Positions 46,354 to 58,857 of a stretch of DNA of 64,000 bases are shown piece after piece. Positions within the stretch are counted from its first letter, which is position 1. Each line of letters opens with the position of its first letter. The notes beneath the pieces were generated by a model. That model saw only the letters and a program-made list of their open reading frames with translations. It was not told the DNA's origin and ran no database searches. A program made the translations under genes and the position numbers. This stretch comes from Pogonophryne albipinna. Lineage: Eukaryota; Chordata; Actinopteri; Perciformes; Artedidraconidae. The stretch spans positions 234,501 to 298,500 of the forward strand of contig JAPTMU010000088.1 in NCBI GenBank assembly GCA_028583405.1. Direction: 5' to 3'.

Positions 46354-47799
46354 TGCATACTAAAGGTGATTGCTCTCCATTAACATTAGTTTGGAAGTCA
46401 TTAATATATGTTACCAACCTAATTTGCATCTAATCATTAGTCTTGTCTTTTTCCGTTCTAATAATCCCAGCAGGGTTATTTGATGCAAATACATTTGAAT
46501 GATAGACGGGTGACTGTTTAGACAGCTAATCATATTATCCCGACTCATTATCACGGTGTCAAAATATCTCCCAGGACACATGGGCTTATTATGAAGGTGT
46601 CAACTTCACTTTAGTTCAGTAGGTAATTAAAAAGTGATGAGTGTCAACGACTCTGTCCCACTGTGACAGAGAAACTCATATGAAATACAGCTCCTACAGT
46701 ATGGCCAGAAATAGTTAGGAAACCTCACAATGAGCATAATATGCTTTAATATGTTGAGCCATATATGGACCTATCCTCCATGTTTGTAAACACTAAGTCG
46801 TAATTTGCAAAATCTAGTTTGGCATTTTGCCCCTTTACTTTACCCTTTACACCTTTTTTGAAATATGTTTACATCCCAGTACCCTTGAATACCTTTAAAT
46901 ACAATATAGTATTCAACTTCACATAACTGGTTCACATGAAGGAATTCAAAATGGCCTTTTTTCCGCTTGTTCTGTCTGAAGTGACATGCCATGGCCAAAT
47001 AGTCCTACTTGTCATGAATGTTCAATAACAGCTACTCCTCAAATCCTTGTATCGTCCTCACTTGATGGTGATACTGGACTTTCTTTCAATTTCCATGAAG
47101 TGATCTCCATAGATGAAGGTCAGAGCATCCCTTGAGGTTTTCTGGCTGGCTTAGAGAGGCATGCACTAAGATTGATACCAGCATTTCTGAGCACTGAGAG
47201 GCTCTTGCACCGTGAGTAAAGCGGCGAGAGGCAGGAGGAATTTGGAGTATCTTGGATGGCACTTTTGAGAAAATTACCATCATATGCAAGGGCCTATTCA
47301 GTCGGCTTTCAAAAATGTATGTAGGAAAATGAGGAGGGAGAAACAGAAATGTGCCGTCTTTTGAAAGTGGAGACCTCATCCTCTACTGCAGGTTTGTAAA
47401 GTGTGAAAAGCACTCAAGTCAATATTTCTCCAAACAGTTTTTCCCTTGATTTGAATAAAAAGCCAGCCGCTAAAGAATGCCAGCTTTCTCCTCAGTGGAT
47501 GAGACGATTATTTGTTTTACCAGTGACACTGAGAAGGATTTTGCTCTCTCAATGCCTGCTGGTAAAATATAAAGGGAATTTTGTGTTTTGTTCGGCAGGA
47601 GGCTAGGACACAAATGAATGGAGCTACATAGACTGAATATAGCATAGTAAGACCATGAGAAGCAAAAGGACCTCAGTAAAAACAGGTGGTCTTACATTCA
47701 CATTATTTTGTCATATGGCACTATTTATGTTGATGTTCATAATGTTGTTATCATTTTTGTGCTATGATATTTGTATTTTGTCTTTGCTTTTGTTTGCTT
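46354..47799. other. No recognisable gene
   Basis: AT-rich, open frames below 100 codons. Confidence 0.4.
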
Positions 47800-47850
47800 A
47801 GAGGTATTTTTTGTGATTTGGGGCTACAATACATTTTGATTTGATTTGAT
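47800..47850 (+). mobile_element. LINE 3' tail fragment
   Basis: TTTTTTGTGATTTGGGGCTA then ACATTTTGATTTGATTTGAT resembles the fish LINE end in which GTGATTTGGCGCTATATAAA precedes a short tandem tail. Only the end is present. Confidence 0.5.
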
Positions 47851-49223
47851 AACGAAACAAGATGTAGACGTAGAGAGAGTCACATCATAATTTCATGTTA
47901 GCATTTACGATAATTGTTACATTGGTTATCCCCAATGATGTGTATCAAGGTCTTCATGGGTCCATTTTGTCCCCACCATTCAAAGTTTGTATTCTGAGGC
48001 TGGATATTCATTTAATTTAGTCCAATAGAGTGGAGCAGTGATGAAATATTTGTGTAGGCCGACCACAAAGTCAGCATTGCAATTGGTGCCTCGACAAAAA
48101 GCTATGGGATTTCCCCATTGAATTTTGGTATATTGCAGAAAATAAGATTTGTACACACAATTATAATACCTAACAATGTTTGTTCAGCCGAATAATCTCC
48201 ACATATTATCACAATTTTATGATATTTGAAGTGAAAAGCTAACGGCTATAAATGAACTAAATGAACTAATGCTATGTTAGCGACCGTTTTTATGACCCAA
48301 AGAAGCGTTGTATATTCACGAGTGGGGGTATTTACTTCCGGGTTTTATGTTGTACAGTAGACCATAAACATATTTTCAGCTTGTGTTAACATCAGGTTTT
48401 CCTTTCCGGCGTACAACCAAAAGCACATTTGGGACGAGGGAACAGGAAGTTCTACAATTCTCACACATTTCTGGGTCTTGTTCCTTCACCACAATATTGG
48501 ATTAGAATCTAATCCCATATCTAATCATTAGATATTGTCCGGTTGTTTTAGCCTGCGGTCTGTGTGTCAATATGCCTCTGAGTCATGAGGATCTGAGCTG
48601 ACTTCCTATCAGCTCTGATCACAGCTGGTCATCTAATCATCACAACAGCAAAGACGTCTTTCAGTGAATTACATGACGTGCAAGAAAAATGGCTTCTCTG
48701 CTGGATAACTGGTGTGGGATTGTGATGCAGCTGGTGTTGATAATATTATATTTTAGTCTGTTCTGGTTGAGTACATTTCGGATCATGTTTTTAAAATCCT
48801 TAGGTCCTTTGTATTGGGTCTGACCATTTTGGATTGATTCCCTCTTAAAAAAAAGAATGAATTTGTTTAAGCACAATATTTTGGATCCAAGAAAAGCTTT
48901 AAGGGTTTAAAAAAATCAAAATCCTCAGTGTGTTTATTCGATTGGAAACTATGTAGTATGTGCTTTCGTATACATCATTGCCTCTAGGGGTCATTAGGAA
49001 GGCTTTGGTTTTGTTTATCCCTCATTTGTTTGAGGTTTCACTTTAACATTGCCATTGAATAATGTATAACGTTCTTACTTTTTAGCATTGCCTCAAATAG
49101 CTAAACTTTCACAAACCATGGCAAAACAAAATAGCAGTGAGGACAAACAAACAATGAGGCGTCTTTTCTGTGGAAAGATAAGCTTCATTTCTATGTTCTA
49201 GTTCAAAAGTAGACTGCTTGGAT
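47851..49223. other. No recognisable gene
   Basis: AT-rich; no feature identified. Confidence 0.4.
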
Positions 49224-49350
49224 GGACTTAAGTCAAAGTCAACTTTATTGTCAATCTTCCAGTTTGTGTGTACAGACGGAGAGATTGAAATGCGGTTTTT
49301 CCACAATCCCGAATACAAAAACAAATGTAAATATAAAAATACGTGTGCAA
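49224..49350 (-). mobile_element. Fish retroelement 3'-end-type repeat fragment
   Basis: AAGTCAAAGTCAACTTTATT, GTCAATCTTCCAGT and GTACAGACGGAGAGATTGAA resemble a common teleost repeat tail on the opposite strand. Limits approximate. Confidence 0.55.
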
Positions 49351-51221
49351 ATATGTATATACACAGTCAAAGACACATTTTTACACATGCACATGTAACC
49401 GGTGTCGATAAGCTGTCTCTGCGTTGTGTTTGTGATATTCATGGATGAGACCAGAGCCAGCATACTGTTGTGTCGATCTCCGTTTGTTCACTGACAACAA
49501 TACAACAAATCAGTAGTAATTAAACGAGCTATCCCTCTCACTGACTCCTCTCACGTGGGACATTCACAAAAAAGGGAAGAGGGAACTTGAGGGACACAAT
49601 ATGAAGGGGGAAGTCCCCACAAAAATAATCTCCTGAGTATAGCGACTACATTCTGGAGGCTCCGCCCACTGATTCGACAATTAATACATGAAGAACACAT
49701 AATTATTAAATACAAAACACATAATTTGTCTGATTATACTACAAATGATTTACAACTGTTACACACACATTAAGACCTAAATAAAAATACAACAATCAAT
49801 AAATACAAAACAACAGTCAATATTTTCAGAATGTACGTTAGTGCGAGATTGTCCATAGCATGTGCGTTATCGCAAGCTTGTATAACGTGTCTGGTGTGGT
49901 GGTAAAGGTGTATGTATGTATTAATCGTCTCTGGAGGCCTTCACCATGCCGTTATCAACAGGCAATGTTTTCTGTTTGCCAGCCGCCTGCTGCCCATTGA
50001 CTGTTGTCCGACAGAGGGGGCTTTGGGCAGGTGCAGGGCCCTGACATTTAGACCCCCATTGTCCTCGCCTGCTAATCCCTCCATTGTGAGCGATTAGCAA
50101 TATCCTGGTCGCTCGGCTCTGGACGGGGTGAAGAGGCCGTGTGTGGTGGGAATGGTGCCACGAATGAACAAGGACAATGCCGCGTCACAAACCACGCTGT
50201 CTAACTTCATTATGCTGACATGTGAGTGCTTCAGTGGCTGCGTGTGTGTCGGCCTGATACGGGCTGGAAGGATTGCAGCTGATAGACAGCAGTGGTCAAT
50301 TTGGGGGGTCGGTCAGCTCTTTGTGCAGATGAGTTTGAAACTGCCTTTGTGGGCTTTTCTAAATGCAGCTCCAGAGGTTACTCAGGTAAAATGAGAATGT
50401 GAACCCCTCAATCGCCAAATGACACAATCAAAAATAATTTGATTTTGATCATCAGCGTTGGTGAACACCCTACTAAGACTGATAGCTTGTCGATACCACA
50501 TCAGTCACAGTGACACGCCTCAATCCAACCAGCTGCAGAGGCGATAAAGGACAAAGACCGATAAGAGTTGAGCAGGATGGAGGGACTGGCTGAGGAGTGG
50601 GAACAGGAGAACCGGATATTGACAGAGCTGATTGGGGGTCAGGAGCGAGTGGCTGGGAGTTATTTGTCTAACTTAAGCCGCTGCTACTCCTAACCAACAG
50701 AGCCAGAAGTTATGTGTGCAGGTCCATGTCAAGCTGCGACAGTGATTTAGAGCCTTGTGCCCTTGGTTTAGTCGTGGGCCCACATGAATTTCAACTAGTG
50801 CATTGGCTAATATTGAAGGTGCTGCTCGGCACCTGAGCCCACTTTTGTATTTCAGCAGTGAATGGAACAGGGACTTCAAAGCAACACCATGAATAATTCA
50901 GTCGGTCCATATATTCTATACATGTGGATGCAAATTCAAGGAGTAGTGCGCAATATTTACAGATTGGTATTTATTGTCCACAAGAAAATTAGCAATTTGC
51001 AAATGTCACCAGATGAAATAGTGCTTATAGCTCACCTGGAAGAGCAAACTAAGGGGTTGGGGTTCAAATTCAACACTTTTTCTTTCCTTATATCCAGTGT
51101 ATCGTCTGTAAAATACTATCAATATACGCAAAAAGCCGAAACACTAAATAACCATAAACCTTAAAAACCTTTTATGTGATTCTATACTTATTTTGAGCTG
51201 AGCTGTGTGATTGTAGAATGT
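49351..51221. other. No recognisable gene
   Basis: Open frames up to 100 codons without motifs; no repeats recognised. Confidence 0.4.
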
Positions 51222-51280
51222 ATCTCTCTGTACAGCACTTTGGTCTGGAGGTGCTTTATAAATAAAGTTGGATTGGATTA
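51222..51280 (+). mobile_element. LINE 3' tail fragment
   Basis: CTCTGTACAGCACTTTGGTC and GGTGCTTTATAAATAAAGTT then GGATTGGATT is the typical end of fish L2/Rex-like LINEs, with a short tandem tail. Upstream coding sequence was not seen. Confidence 0.65.
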
Positions 51281-53505
51281 AAAAGAAGAATTATGGAGCA
51301 TAGTAACTTCCAATTTGAAATAAAAACCTACAATATGAAAAGTTATCGTTATATAACATTTATAAAATGCAAAGGTAAATGATATCTACAGACATGAGCA
51401 ATAGGCATTGTGTTCATACCATTTCTCTTCTGCTTGCTCATTATTCAGACGTGTTATGTTAGGTGTTCAAAAGCAAACTATAAAGCAGTGTAAGATAATG
51501 ATGATTGCTGTTTTCACAACAAATAAAAAGCTGGCAAATGAAGCAGTGCAGAGAAATAGCTTACAGATGGTGAATGACCTTCCCCATGTTTAGCAATTAG
51601 TTTGACACTCCATTAGAATACAAAGGCAACTTGTACCCTCCAAACTTCCCAGTATTTACTCTTTCTCTTTCAGACAACACATTGGAACATTTAGGAGTAC
51701 ATTGGTTTTAAAGGAACATTTAGACATGTATTTGTAGGCGTCCAATCGTCCTCTAGAGGCCACCTAACCTGAAGTGTGAAGCTTACAGTATGTTTTACTG
51801 TACAAGCTTTTTTAATGGAGAACAATACAAGCTTGTGAAGTGTTTCTGGCAATGTAAGGTGGAGGTAGAATAAACACCCACAGTGTGAGAACATTAGCAA
51901 GTGTTGTACTGACTCACACATAGAAATGGCTTTTGAAGCGTTCAAAGAGTTTAGCTGCCTTGTAATTGTGTTGTCGATGTTCATTTACCGACTTGTTCTA
52001 TTTAAAATGTCTTTAAATGTATTTAATTAAGAACTAAAGCGTCACCGCCTCATAACCACCATTGTCATGTGCAGTCTTTCTGTAAAACACATTGTGCACT
52101 GATTGGAGAATTAGTTGGTTCTGATTGAGCTATTGATGCAGAGTCTGACTCCAGCTGTGCTTTAAGTCCAAATAATGTTTCCTTTTTTGTCGCTGACTGA
52201 GAATCTGTTTTATTCTAGTTACCTTTTTCACATTGTTTTGATGAACAGATCTTCGTTAAATGACATTTGTACATATTGTCTCTCATGTACCTGAACCCAG
52301 ATATCTTGTTATGACGGTGGCATGATTTGTCAAATCCTCAGGGCCTACTGGAGCATAATTTGCTTATAGAAAATTGATTGATTGGGGTGAGGATGGAAAA
52401 GCATCAAGTGCAGTTTGATTGAGTTGTGAGTGATGGTGGTCCAAGCGTCATCTATAACTGAAGCCCTGCGGCACATCATTCAACAATCAGTGCTTTCAAA
52501 GGCTCGTCTGTCTTCCTGTCCAGTGGGGTCCATCTCTGCAATTACAATGAAATCAGAAGGACTCTTGGTTTAGCATTTTTAAACTGGAAATGTATTCAAC
52601 CCCAAACAATAGAAAGGTTTTTCCATTTAAACTGTCATACCCAATTATGTCCTCTCAATTTCTGGAAACAAAGGGGAGCTATTGCAAAAGATTGACAATG
52701 TCTTATAAACGTCGTATTAGTGCACATTAGATATGGACTGTTACAGTTATGCAGGGCACATTGGGTTTCTTTGGAAATCAGATTTAAGTCATTTTTGTTT
52801 TGTGTCATTTCCTTGTCCATGCCTCAGTTTTATTGTACTTGATTTAGATGTTCAAAATCCAATGAGACATTTGAAGAATAAATAAGCTACTGTATTGTGC
52901 AGTTATTTTGCGACCCTCTGTCTAGTCACAGTTGGAAACCCCTAAACACAATTGTTGGAAATAGTTTTCTGATGCTGACTGCCAGAGCGTTTACAAGGCA
53001 GGAATCCGAGATAAAAAATAAATCAGAGCGGGACGAGGAGGTAAGGTAGCGAGCGGCTGTGCAGTCGAGCTCCAAGCCTAAGGCCGCCAGATGGACTGCC
53101 GTCTCGCCTGTTCCGGATAAACACATACACTTTGCTGATGTGATTCAAGCGTAGGGAGGCAGAGGAGGAAGAAATAGGTTGAGGGAGGTCTCCACGGTGA
53201 GGGGTGGGGTGGCGAGGGAAACATAGCCCACACACAGCCACCTCCTCTACGTTTGGAGCTCAGAAAAGACTTCACCCAGTGGCTGGGTAGCAGCTGTGTT
53301 TCCTGCAGTATCAACTCCCAGTGCTGGAGATGGTAAAATACATGATATAATTCATATAAAACATAATTCACTACTCTGTGATGGAAGGTAGTAAATAAAT
53401 TAAATGACTTTACTGTTTCAAATCACATCTGCTTGGGAGTTTATTTGCAATTTCCATTCTGTCAGCTTTCTCTTTCATATAATATCTACCAGTATGGACT
53501 AGACC
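51281..53505. other. No recognisable gene
   Basis: Open frames below 100 codons; nothing identified. Confidence 0.4.
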
Positions 53506-53949
53506 CTAGGGTGACCAGGTGGCAACAAGCCACATGTGGGACAAAGAGGACATTTTTGCGGGACAATGTGGGACATGTTACTGCGTTGCTAAGAGCTAGT
53601 TTAGATGAATATATATTTTGGTTTCAGGAGGAATGTATCCATATATCGATATTTTCTTTATGAGCCAGGTGTTTCTCATGAGTTTCGGGGGAAGTGTCGC
53701 TTCAAAACATATTCACTTCCGTGCGCAATAAAAAAGAAAATTCTGGCAAATCTGACAATAACTCTCTGGGTATCGCTCTCCACCGGCTACACCCGTAAGT
53801 AAATACATTTCTCTGTTGATTGATTGACACAACTAATAGTGATGATAGCCCTTTCTACACACCTTTGGATAAAAGCGTTGTTTTAGACGGCCGACTTTCA
53901 ATCAAATGCGGGGCATCGGCTACATTTGTGGGACACCTGGTCACCCTAG
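53506..53949. mobile_element. TIR element with CTAGGGTGACCAGGTG ends, 444 bp
   Basis: Begins CTAGGGTGACCAGGTG and ends with the exact inverse CACCTGGTCACCCTAG (16-bp perfect inverted repeats). TA adjoins the GGGTGACC core on both sides and may be the target duplication. Subterminal GTGGGACA blocks recur (53537, 53568 and 53930). No transposase, superfamily uncertain. Confidence 0.82.
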
Positions 53950-54165
53950 TATGGAGCAGGATGTGCATTAATGTCATGCAACTATGGCATTAACCTGAGC
54001 TCACATTTAGCCTCAGAAATCTTCTGCTCGTCATCTCCACTGTTCTATTGTCGATATCTGATGTGCCCTTGTTGGCAACCACTTTCCTTTGTTTGAGAGG
54101 AGAACAAAAACATTCTACGCAGGCAGAGAAAAGTCTTTCACACAGGTGAGAGAGAGATAGTGCTC

Positions 54166-54320
54166 CTGTCGCATTTATTTACTCTGTCAGAAATGGTGGA
54201 GCAAGTGAAATTGAGTGTCCAAAAAATGACCCATTGGACACCAAGAATCGCCAAAGAGACAGACCAAACCAATAGAGAACCATTTAGAGAGCTTGGACGA
54301 GTAAAACTATGCTCCAACCT
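54166..54320. repeat. Dispersed repeat pair, copy 1
   Basis: TTTACTCTGTCAGAAATGGT, GTGAAATTGAGTGTCCAAA, ATGACCCATTGGACACC and GGACGAGTAAAACTATG match 56668-56830 in order, with moderate divergence. Its nature is unknown. Confidence 0.6.
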
Positions 54321-54654
54321 CTATGTGCTATACTGTATACATCATACAGAGAGCAAACACAGGGTCTGGTTCAAGGGGAAGCTCATCATTTGGATCCACA
54401 TGGCTGATGAACAGGAGAGGGTTGTAGTGTTCGTTTGTTCAAAGACCAGGAGTTAGTTAAAAGTAAAGAAGGAAGCTCCTTGACAAGTTTAAGAGTATTT
54501 ATTAAAGCAACTTGTGTAGTAGGTTTTACAAGGGTCAACAGCTGAGGTTCTGAAATTCCAAGTACCAGTCCACAGTCCACTTAAAGCAGTTAGCTATCTA
54601 CGGTACGATGAATGAGAGATAACGTATTTCTCTGTAACATTGTTATTTATATCA

Positions 54655-54995
54655 TTTTGTAGTCTTCATTTATTGGTTGGAGTTGACGGGGGCGGGTCTT
54701 CTTCTGTTGTTCTCTGATGGCATGGCATGTGCTCGTCCCTCACGATATTTCTCATACAATTCTTCCAATGTTTATTGGTCATAAACACATAATATTAGTG
54801 CTAATGCAGCGTCAATACGTGAGAGTTAAAGACGGTGTATTTATTGTGTAACTCCACACGCCATTCTCCTTATATTCACATACACAAAATACTATTAGCG
54901 ACATGCTATAGGCTACAAACAATAATAATCGTGAAACCGGAAGTACAATGTATCGCCCACATCCGGTCCGCGGAAACACTGCTTCAGTAAATAAT
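54655..54995. repeat. Dispersed repeat, copy 2
   Basis: Collinear with 39510-39790: GTTGACGGGGGCGGGTC, TGCAGCGTCAATACGTGAGA, GTTAAAGACGGTGTATTTAT, CACATACACAAAATACTATT and ACCGGAAGTACAATG. It has an extra stretch near 54715-54790 that copy 1 lacks. Confidence 0.7.
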
Positions 54996-55576
54996 ATAAT
55001 TGAGAGTTCCGGCAAATTGTATTGATGTATTTATTACGAAGGTAGACTGAAGGCAGTGGAGCATACATACCATGCTGATGAGCCATGCATTTGAATATTA
55101 CGATAACAAATCAGTCTGAGCTGGCAAAACACATCTACACTGCTTATTAAATTTGCAAAAACAAAGACATCTTTTCAGTCTTATCTCATTTGCTGCATCT
55201 GTGGCGGAAAACCCGCTCTGATCTGACACAACTGACAAACTACACATGTGATCAGTGTTGTAGAAAGTCATTTTAAGAGATAGTGTATTGAATGCTAGCG
55301 GCTACACAATTGTAATGTGTCAATGTTATTCTGTCACAAGGCGCTTTAGTTTGTATTACTACCAAAGCAAGTATTATTTATGTTATCATGTGTACATGTG
55401 CTTCTCCTTCTCGAATCAAATAACTGGAAATAACAAGTGTAAGAAAACAGAGTAATATCAAGAAGTAAACATCCTCAGAAACTTGTTGTAAAACGATCAG
55501 ACTATGCATGTAGCAATCATAAGTCTGCTGTAATACATTAACACACAGGAATGCAAGATCTAGTGGAGGAGCAACC
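54996..55576. other. No recognisable gene
   Basis: AT-rich; nothing identified. Confidence 0.4.
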
Positions 55577-55650
55577 TATTTATTTATTTAAAAGGATCCC
55601 CATTAGCTGAACCCAATGGCACCAGCTACTCTTCCTGGGGTCATAAATCA
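55577..55650 (-). mobile_element. Fish LINE 3'-end fragment
   Basis: TATTTATTTAAAAGGATCCC, CATTAGCTGAACCCAATGGC and TACTCTTCCTGGGGTC are the reverse complement of a familiar LINE end (GACCCCAGGAAGAGTAGC then AGCTAATGGGGATCC). Confidence 0.7.
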
Positions 55651-56369
55651 AGTATTCATCATACACTACTATATGCAGTATTACAGTTGTGTTACACTAT
55701 GTTCATGTTAACCTCTAATTGTGGTGCATTAAGAAAGAGGTCGATCCACTTTTCCCCAACCATCCTACTGTTGTACATTCAATTACATCATCTTTAACTA
55801 ATTCATTTTTTAGAATCAGTGTATGAGACAGCCTGCAGCGACATTCCCAAGAGAACCAGACATTATACATGACCAACACTGGATTATTGATCAGCTGCTC
55901 TATGCATTTCCTGTAGGATTGTAAAGGGGGCAGCTATTCCAATTATTCATGTCACGAAAAATAGATTTTGAAGGCATTAGTTGTTGAGCTATGCAACCTG
56001 ATACATACTATTCTAGTGAAATAACTGTGTGAAAATGTGGGTTTAGTGGAATAAATGCCATTGCTAAAATATGTAACTGTGCTTAAGGCAAGCCTTTTCT
56101 CTACCATAAGAGTTTACAGTACGATGCAGGCTGTCTGTTTTTGTTCCTATGAGGCTTTGTAAGACTTGTAGTCTTGCAGCTCTGCTCGAGGCAATTTCTA
56201 GTTTCCTCAGGACACAGGTGGCTTAAAAATAGATTTAACACGTTTTACCACTCACTATCCCCAGGGATTAAATGTATGTTGCATAATTCTGCACCGCACA
56301 ATTAAGTTTACCTAGTGTTACTTCCAGGGCATATAATATGACTTGATTTCCACAAACAAGACATTCTTT
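55651..56369. other. No recognisable gene
   Basis: AT-rich; nothing identified. Confidence 0.4.
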
Positions 56370-56462
56370 AAACCAACCAACCAACCAACCAACCAACCAA
56401 CCAACCAACCAACCAACCGACTAATCAATCAATTGATCAATAGATCAATCAACCAATCAATC
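56370..56462. repeat. (AACC)n then (AATC)n-like tetranucleotide array
   Basis: About 12 AACC units (56370-56419) followed by AATC-type units with changes (56420-56462). The second part adjoins a LINE tail and may have started as its 3' tandem tail. Confidence 0.92.
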
Positions 56463-56650
56463 GTACAAAATGTATTCATAGAGCACATTTCTTACACAAA
56501 AGGCAACACAAAGTGCTTCACAAATAAAACTAAAACAAACTACACTCCCCCCTCCCCCTCCCGGGTAATAAATACCAAGTACCACATAACTTTGTGATTC
56601 ATTAAAAACTATTAAATCCAGTAGAAGTCAATAAAAGTCCTTATGTGTCT
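56463..56650 (-). mobile_element. LINE 3'-end fragment
   Basis: TGTATTCATAGAGCACATTT and AGGCAACACAAAGTGCTTCA are the reverse complement of a fish LINE end (AAAGTGCTTTACA type, then TATAGCACATTTC). The upstream extent is uncertain. Confidence 0.6.
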
Positions 56651-56667
56651 GTATGAGCCACACCAGC

Positions 56668-56830
56668 CTTTCCTCTTGCATTGATTTACTCCATCAGAAA
56701 TGTCGGAACAAGTCAGATTGAGTGTCCAAATATAACCCATTTCACACCCAGAACCACCAAAATAGACAAACCAAAACAAAAGAGAACAATGTTAGGACAA
56801 GTAAAACTGTCTTTCAAGCAACTCCAATCA
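56668..56830. repeat. Dispersed repeat pair, copy 2
   Basis: TTTACTCCATCAGAAATGTC, CAGATTGAGTGTCCAAATA and GGACAAGTAAAACTGTC match copy 1 at 54166-54320 in the same orientation. Confidence 0.6.
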
Positions 56831-57095
56831 AAAACAATTAATATCCTTAGATTTTGGGGAAGGGTCAAACACAGGACTTTTACTCAAGGACTTGACGTTA
56901 GTTGTGAAACAAAAAGCTGAGTCGCCAAAGTTATGTCATGTGACGCTGTGTTCGCGAGTCACATGGTGTTACTTCCATAGCTTATAGTCCATGGCTAACC
57001 CTAACCACTAGCTATTTCTAAACAAAATCTTCTTTCCAAACCTTACCAAGTACGTGTATTGCCTAAACCTAACCGTGTTAGACATGTGGCACTTG
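56831..57095. other. No recognisable gene
   Basis: Short spacer; nothing identified. Confidence 0.4.
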
Positions 57096-57159
57096 GGATG
57101 GATGGATGGATAGATAGATAGATAGATAGATAGATATATAATAATAATAATAATAATAA
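57096..57159. repeat. (GGAT)n(AGAT)n then (ATA)n array
   Basis: GATG and GATA tetranucleotides (57096-57138) run into ATA trinucleotides (57139-57159). The ATA tract directly adjoins the 3' end of the antisense LINE and would be its tandem tail. Confidence 0.92.
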
Positions 57160-58646
57160 CTTCAATTTATATAGCGCCTTTCATAACCTCAAGGTCACTT
57201 TACAAAGAAACATACAAGGACAATACATAAAACATAAACATAAAACAGGGGACAGAAATGGAAGTGGGGGGGGGGGGGGGAGTGAGTTATTGTTGGAAGG
57301 CGATGCTGAACAGATGAGTTTTAAGGGTTGATTTGAAGATGTTGAGAGAAGGGGCGTTGCGGATTTTTGCAGGGAGGGAGTTCCAGAGGGTGGGGGCAGC
57401 GACACTGAAGGCACGGTCCCCGAAGGTGCGGAGGTGTGAATGGGGAATGGAGAGCAGGCCAGAGTCTGAGGATCGAAGGGTGCGGGACGGGATGTATGGG
57501 TGGAGGAGATATGTGAGGTACTGAGGGGAGAGGGCACGGAGGGATTTGTAGGTGAGGAGGAGGAGTTTGTAGGTGATGCGGGACTTGACCGGGAGCCAGT
57601 GGAGGTTGAAGAGAGTGGGGGTGATGTGCTGCCAGGGCTTGGTGCGTGTGAGAACCCTGGCAGCTGAGTTCTGTATGTACTGGAGCCTGTTCAGGGTTTT
57701 GCTGGGAACCTCGGACAGGAGTCCGTTACAATAGTCCAGGCGTGAGGTAATGAAACAATGTATCAGTTTCTCAGCAACAGAGTCGGACAGTGATGGCCGG
57801 AGTCTTGAAATATTTCTGAAGTGGAAGAAGGCTGATTTTGAAAAGGATTTGATGTGGTTTTGAAATTATAGGGTTGAATCCAAGACAACACCAAGGTTGC
57901 GGACCTGAGGGGATGGGGAGATGATGGAACCGTCGATGTTGAGGAGAAGATCTCCAACCTTCCCAAGCAGTGCCTTGGGGGCCACAAACATGAGCTCAGT
58001 TTTATCACTGTTTAGTTTGAGTATAGGTTGGTGGTCATCCAGGTTTTAATTTCGTGTAGGTAGTTGATTAGTGACTGACGGGGGAGATGGGCAGAAGGTT
58101 TTGTGCTGATGTACAGTTGGGTGTCGTCGGCATAGGAGTGGAAACAGAGACCATGGCTGCGGATTATATCACCAATCGGAAGGATGTATATTGTGAATAG
58201 AAGGGGACCGTGCACCGAGCCTTGGGGGACTCCATGGTTGACAGAGGCACAGGGGGAGCTGCAGCCAGCGTGTGTGACAAACTGTGTCCGGTCCGAGAGG
58301 TATGAGTGGAAGAAGGAGAGGGCGGAGTCAGTGAGGCCAAGGAGTTCAGACAGGCGGGTGAGGAGGATATTATGGGAGATGGTGTCAAAGGCTAGAGAGA
58401 GGTCAAGGACAATTAGTGTAGTGATGGAGCCTGAGTCAGCTGCGATGAGGAGGTCATTGGTGATTTTGATCAGGGCAGTCTCGGTGCTGTGGTGGGTCCG
58501 GTAGGCAGATTGAAAGGGTGCATAGAGCTCATGGTTGGACATGTGATGGTGGAGTTGGTCGGCGACTGCTCTTTCCAAGATTTTACTAAGGAAGGGAAGG
58601 TTGAAGATTGGCTGGTAGTTGTTGAGGTCAGTTGGGTCAAGTCCGG
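57160..58646 (-). mobile_element. 5'-truncated L2-like LINE (non-LTR retrotransposon)
   Basis: Plus-strand 57160-57195 reads as the reverse complement of a LINE end (CAATTTATATAGCGCC, TTTCATAACCTC). The rest, on the minus strand, encodes reverse transcriptase and the C-terminal region, then stops abruptly at about 58646 against a tetranucleotide array. That fits a 5' truncation during target-primed reverse transcription. A poly-G run (57267-57280) lies in the 3' region. Confidence 0.9.
57763..58646 (-). pseudogene. LINE reverse transcriptase fragment, broken
   Basis: Reverse transcriptase copies LINE RNA into DNA at the target site. The minus-strand frame opens at the truncation point with a conserved DPTDLNNYQPIFNLPFLSK-type stretch. 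Counting from a TTG at 58578, which is not a real start, it contains LDLSLAFD (about residues 58-65), GVPQGSVHGPLLF (116-128) and YADD (149-152), the catalytic motif. One G/L-type position in the GVPQGS block is H. The frame is broken near 58010-58025 by a frameshift, and the following frame has a TAA at 57866-57868. Beyond it the typical RLDYCNGLL and NSAARVL motifs of the post-RT region are visible down to about 57600. The endonuclease domain is missing. Not functional. Confidence 0.9.
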
Positions 58647-58807
58647 TCTATATAGATAGATAGATATATAGATAAATATATATATATATATATAGATATA
58701 TAGATAGATGGATGGATGGATGGATGGATATATATATATAGATGGATGGATGGATAGATGGATAGATAGATGGATGGATGGATGGATGGATATATAGATA
58801 GATACAG

Positions 58808-58856
<49 letters not shown>

Positions 58857-58857
58857 C
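58647..58857. repeat. Compound (GATA)n/(GATG)n microsatellite
   Basis: About 210 bp of GATA, GATG and TATA-type tetranucleotide and dinucleotide blocks, adjoining the truncated end of the LINE. Confidence 0.95.
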
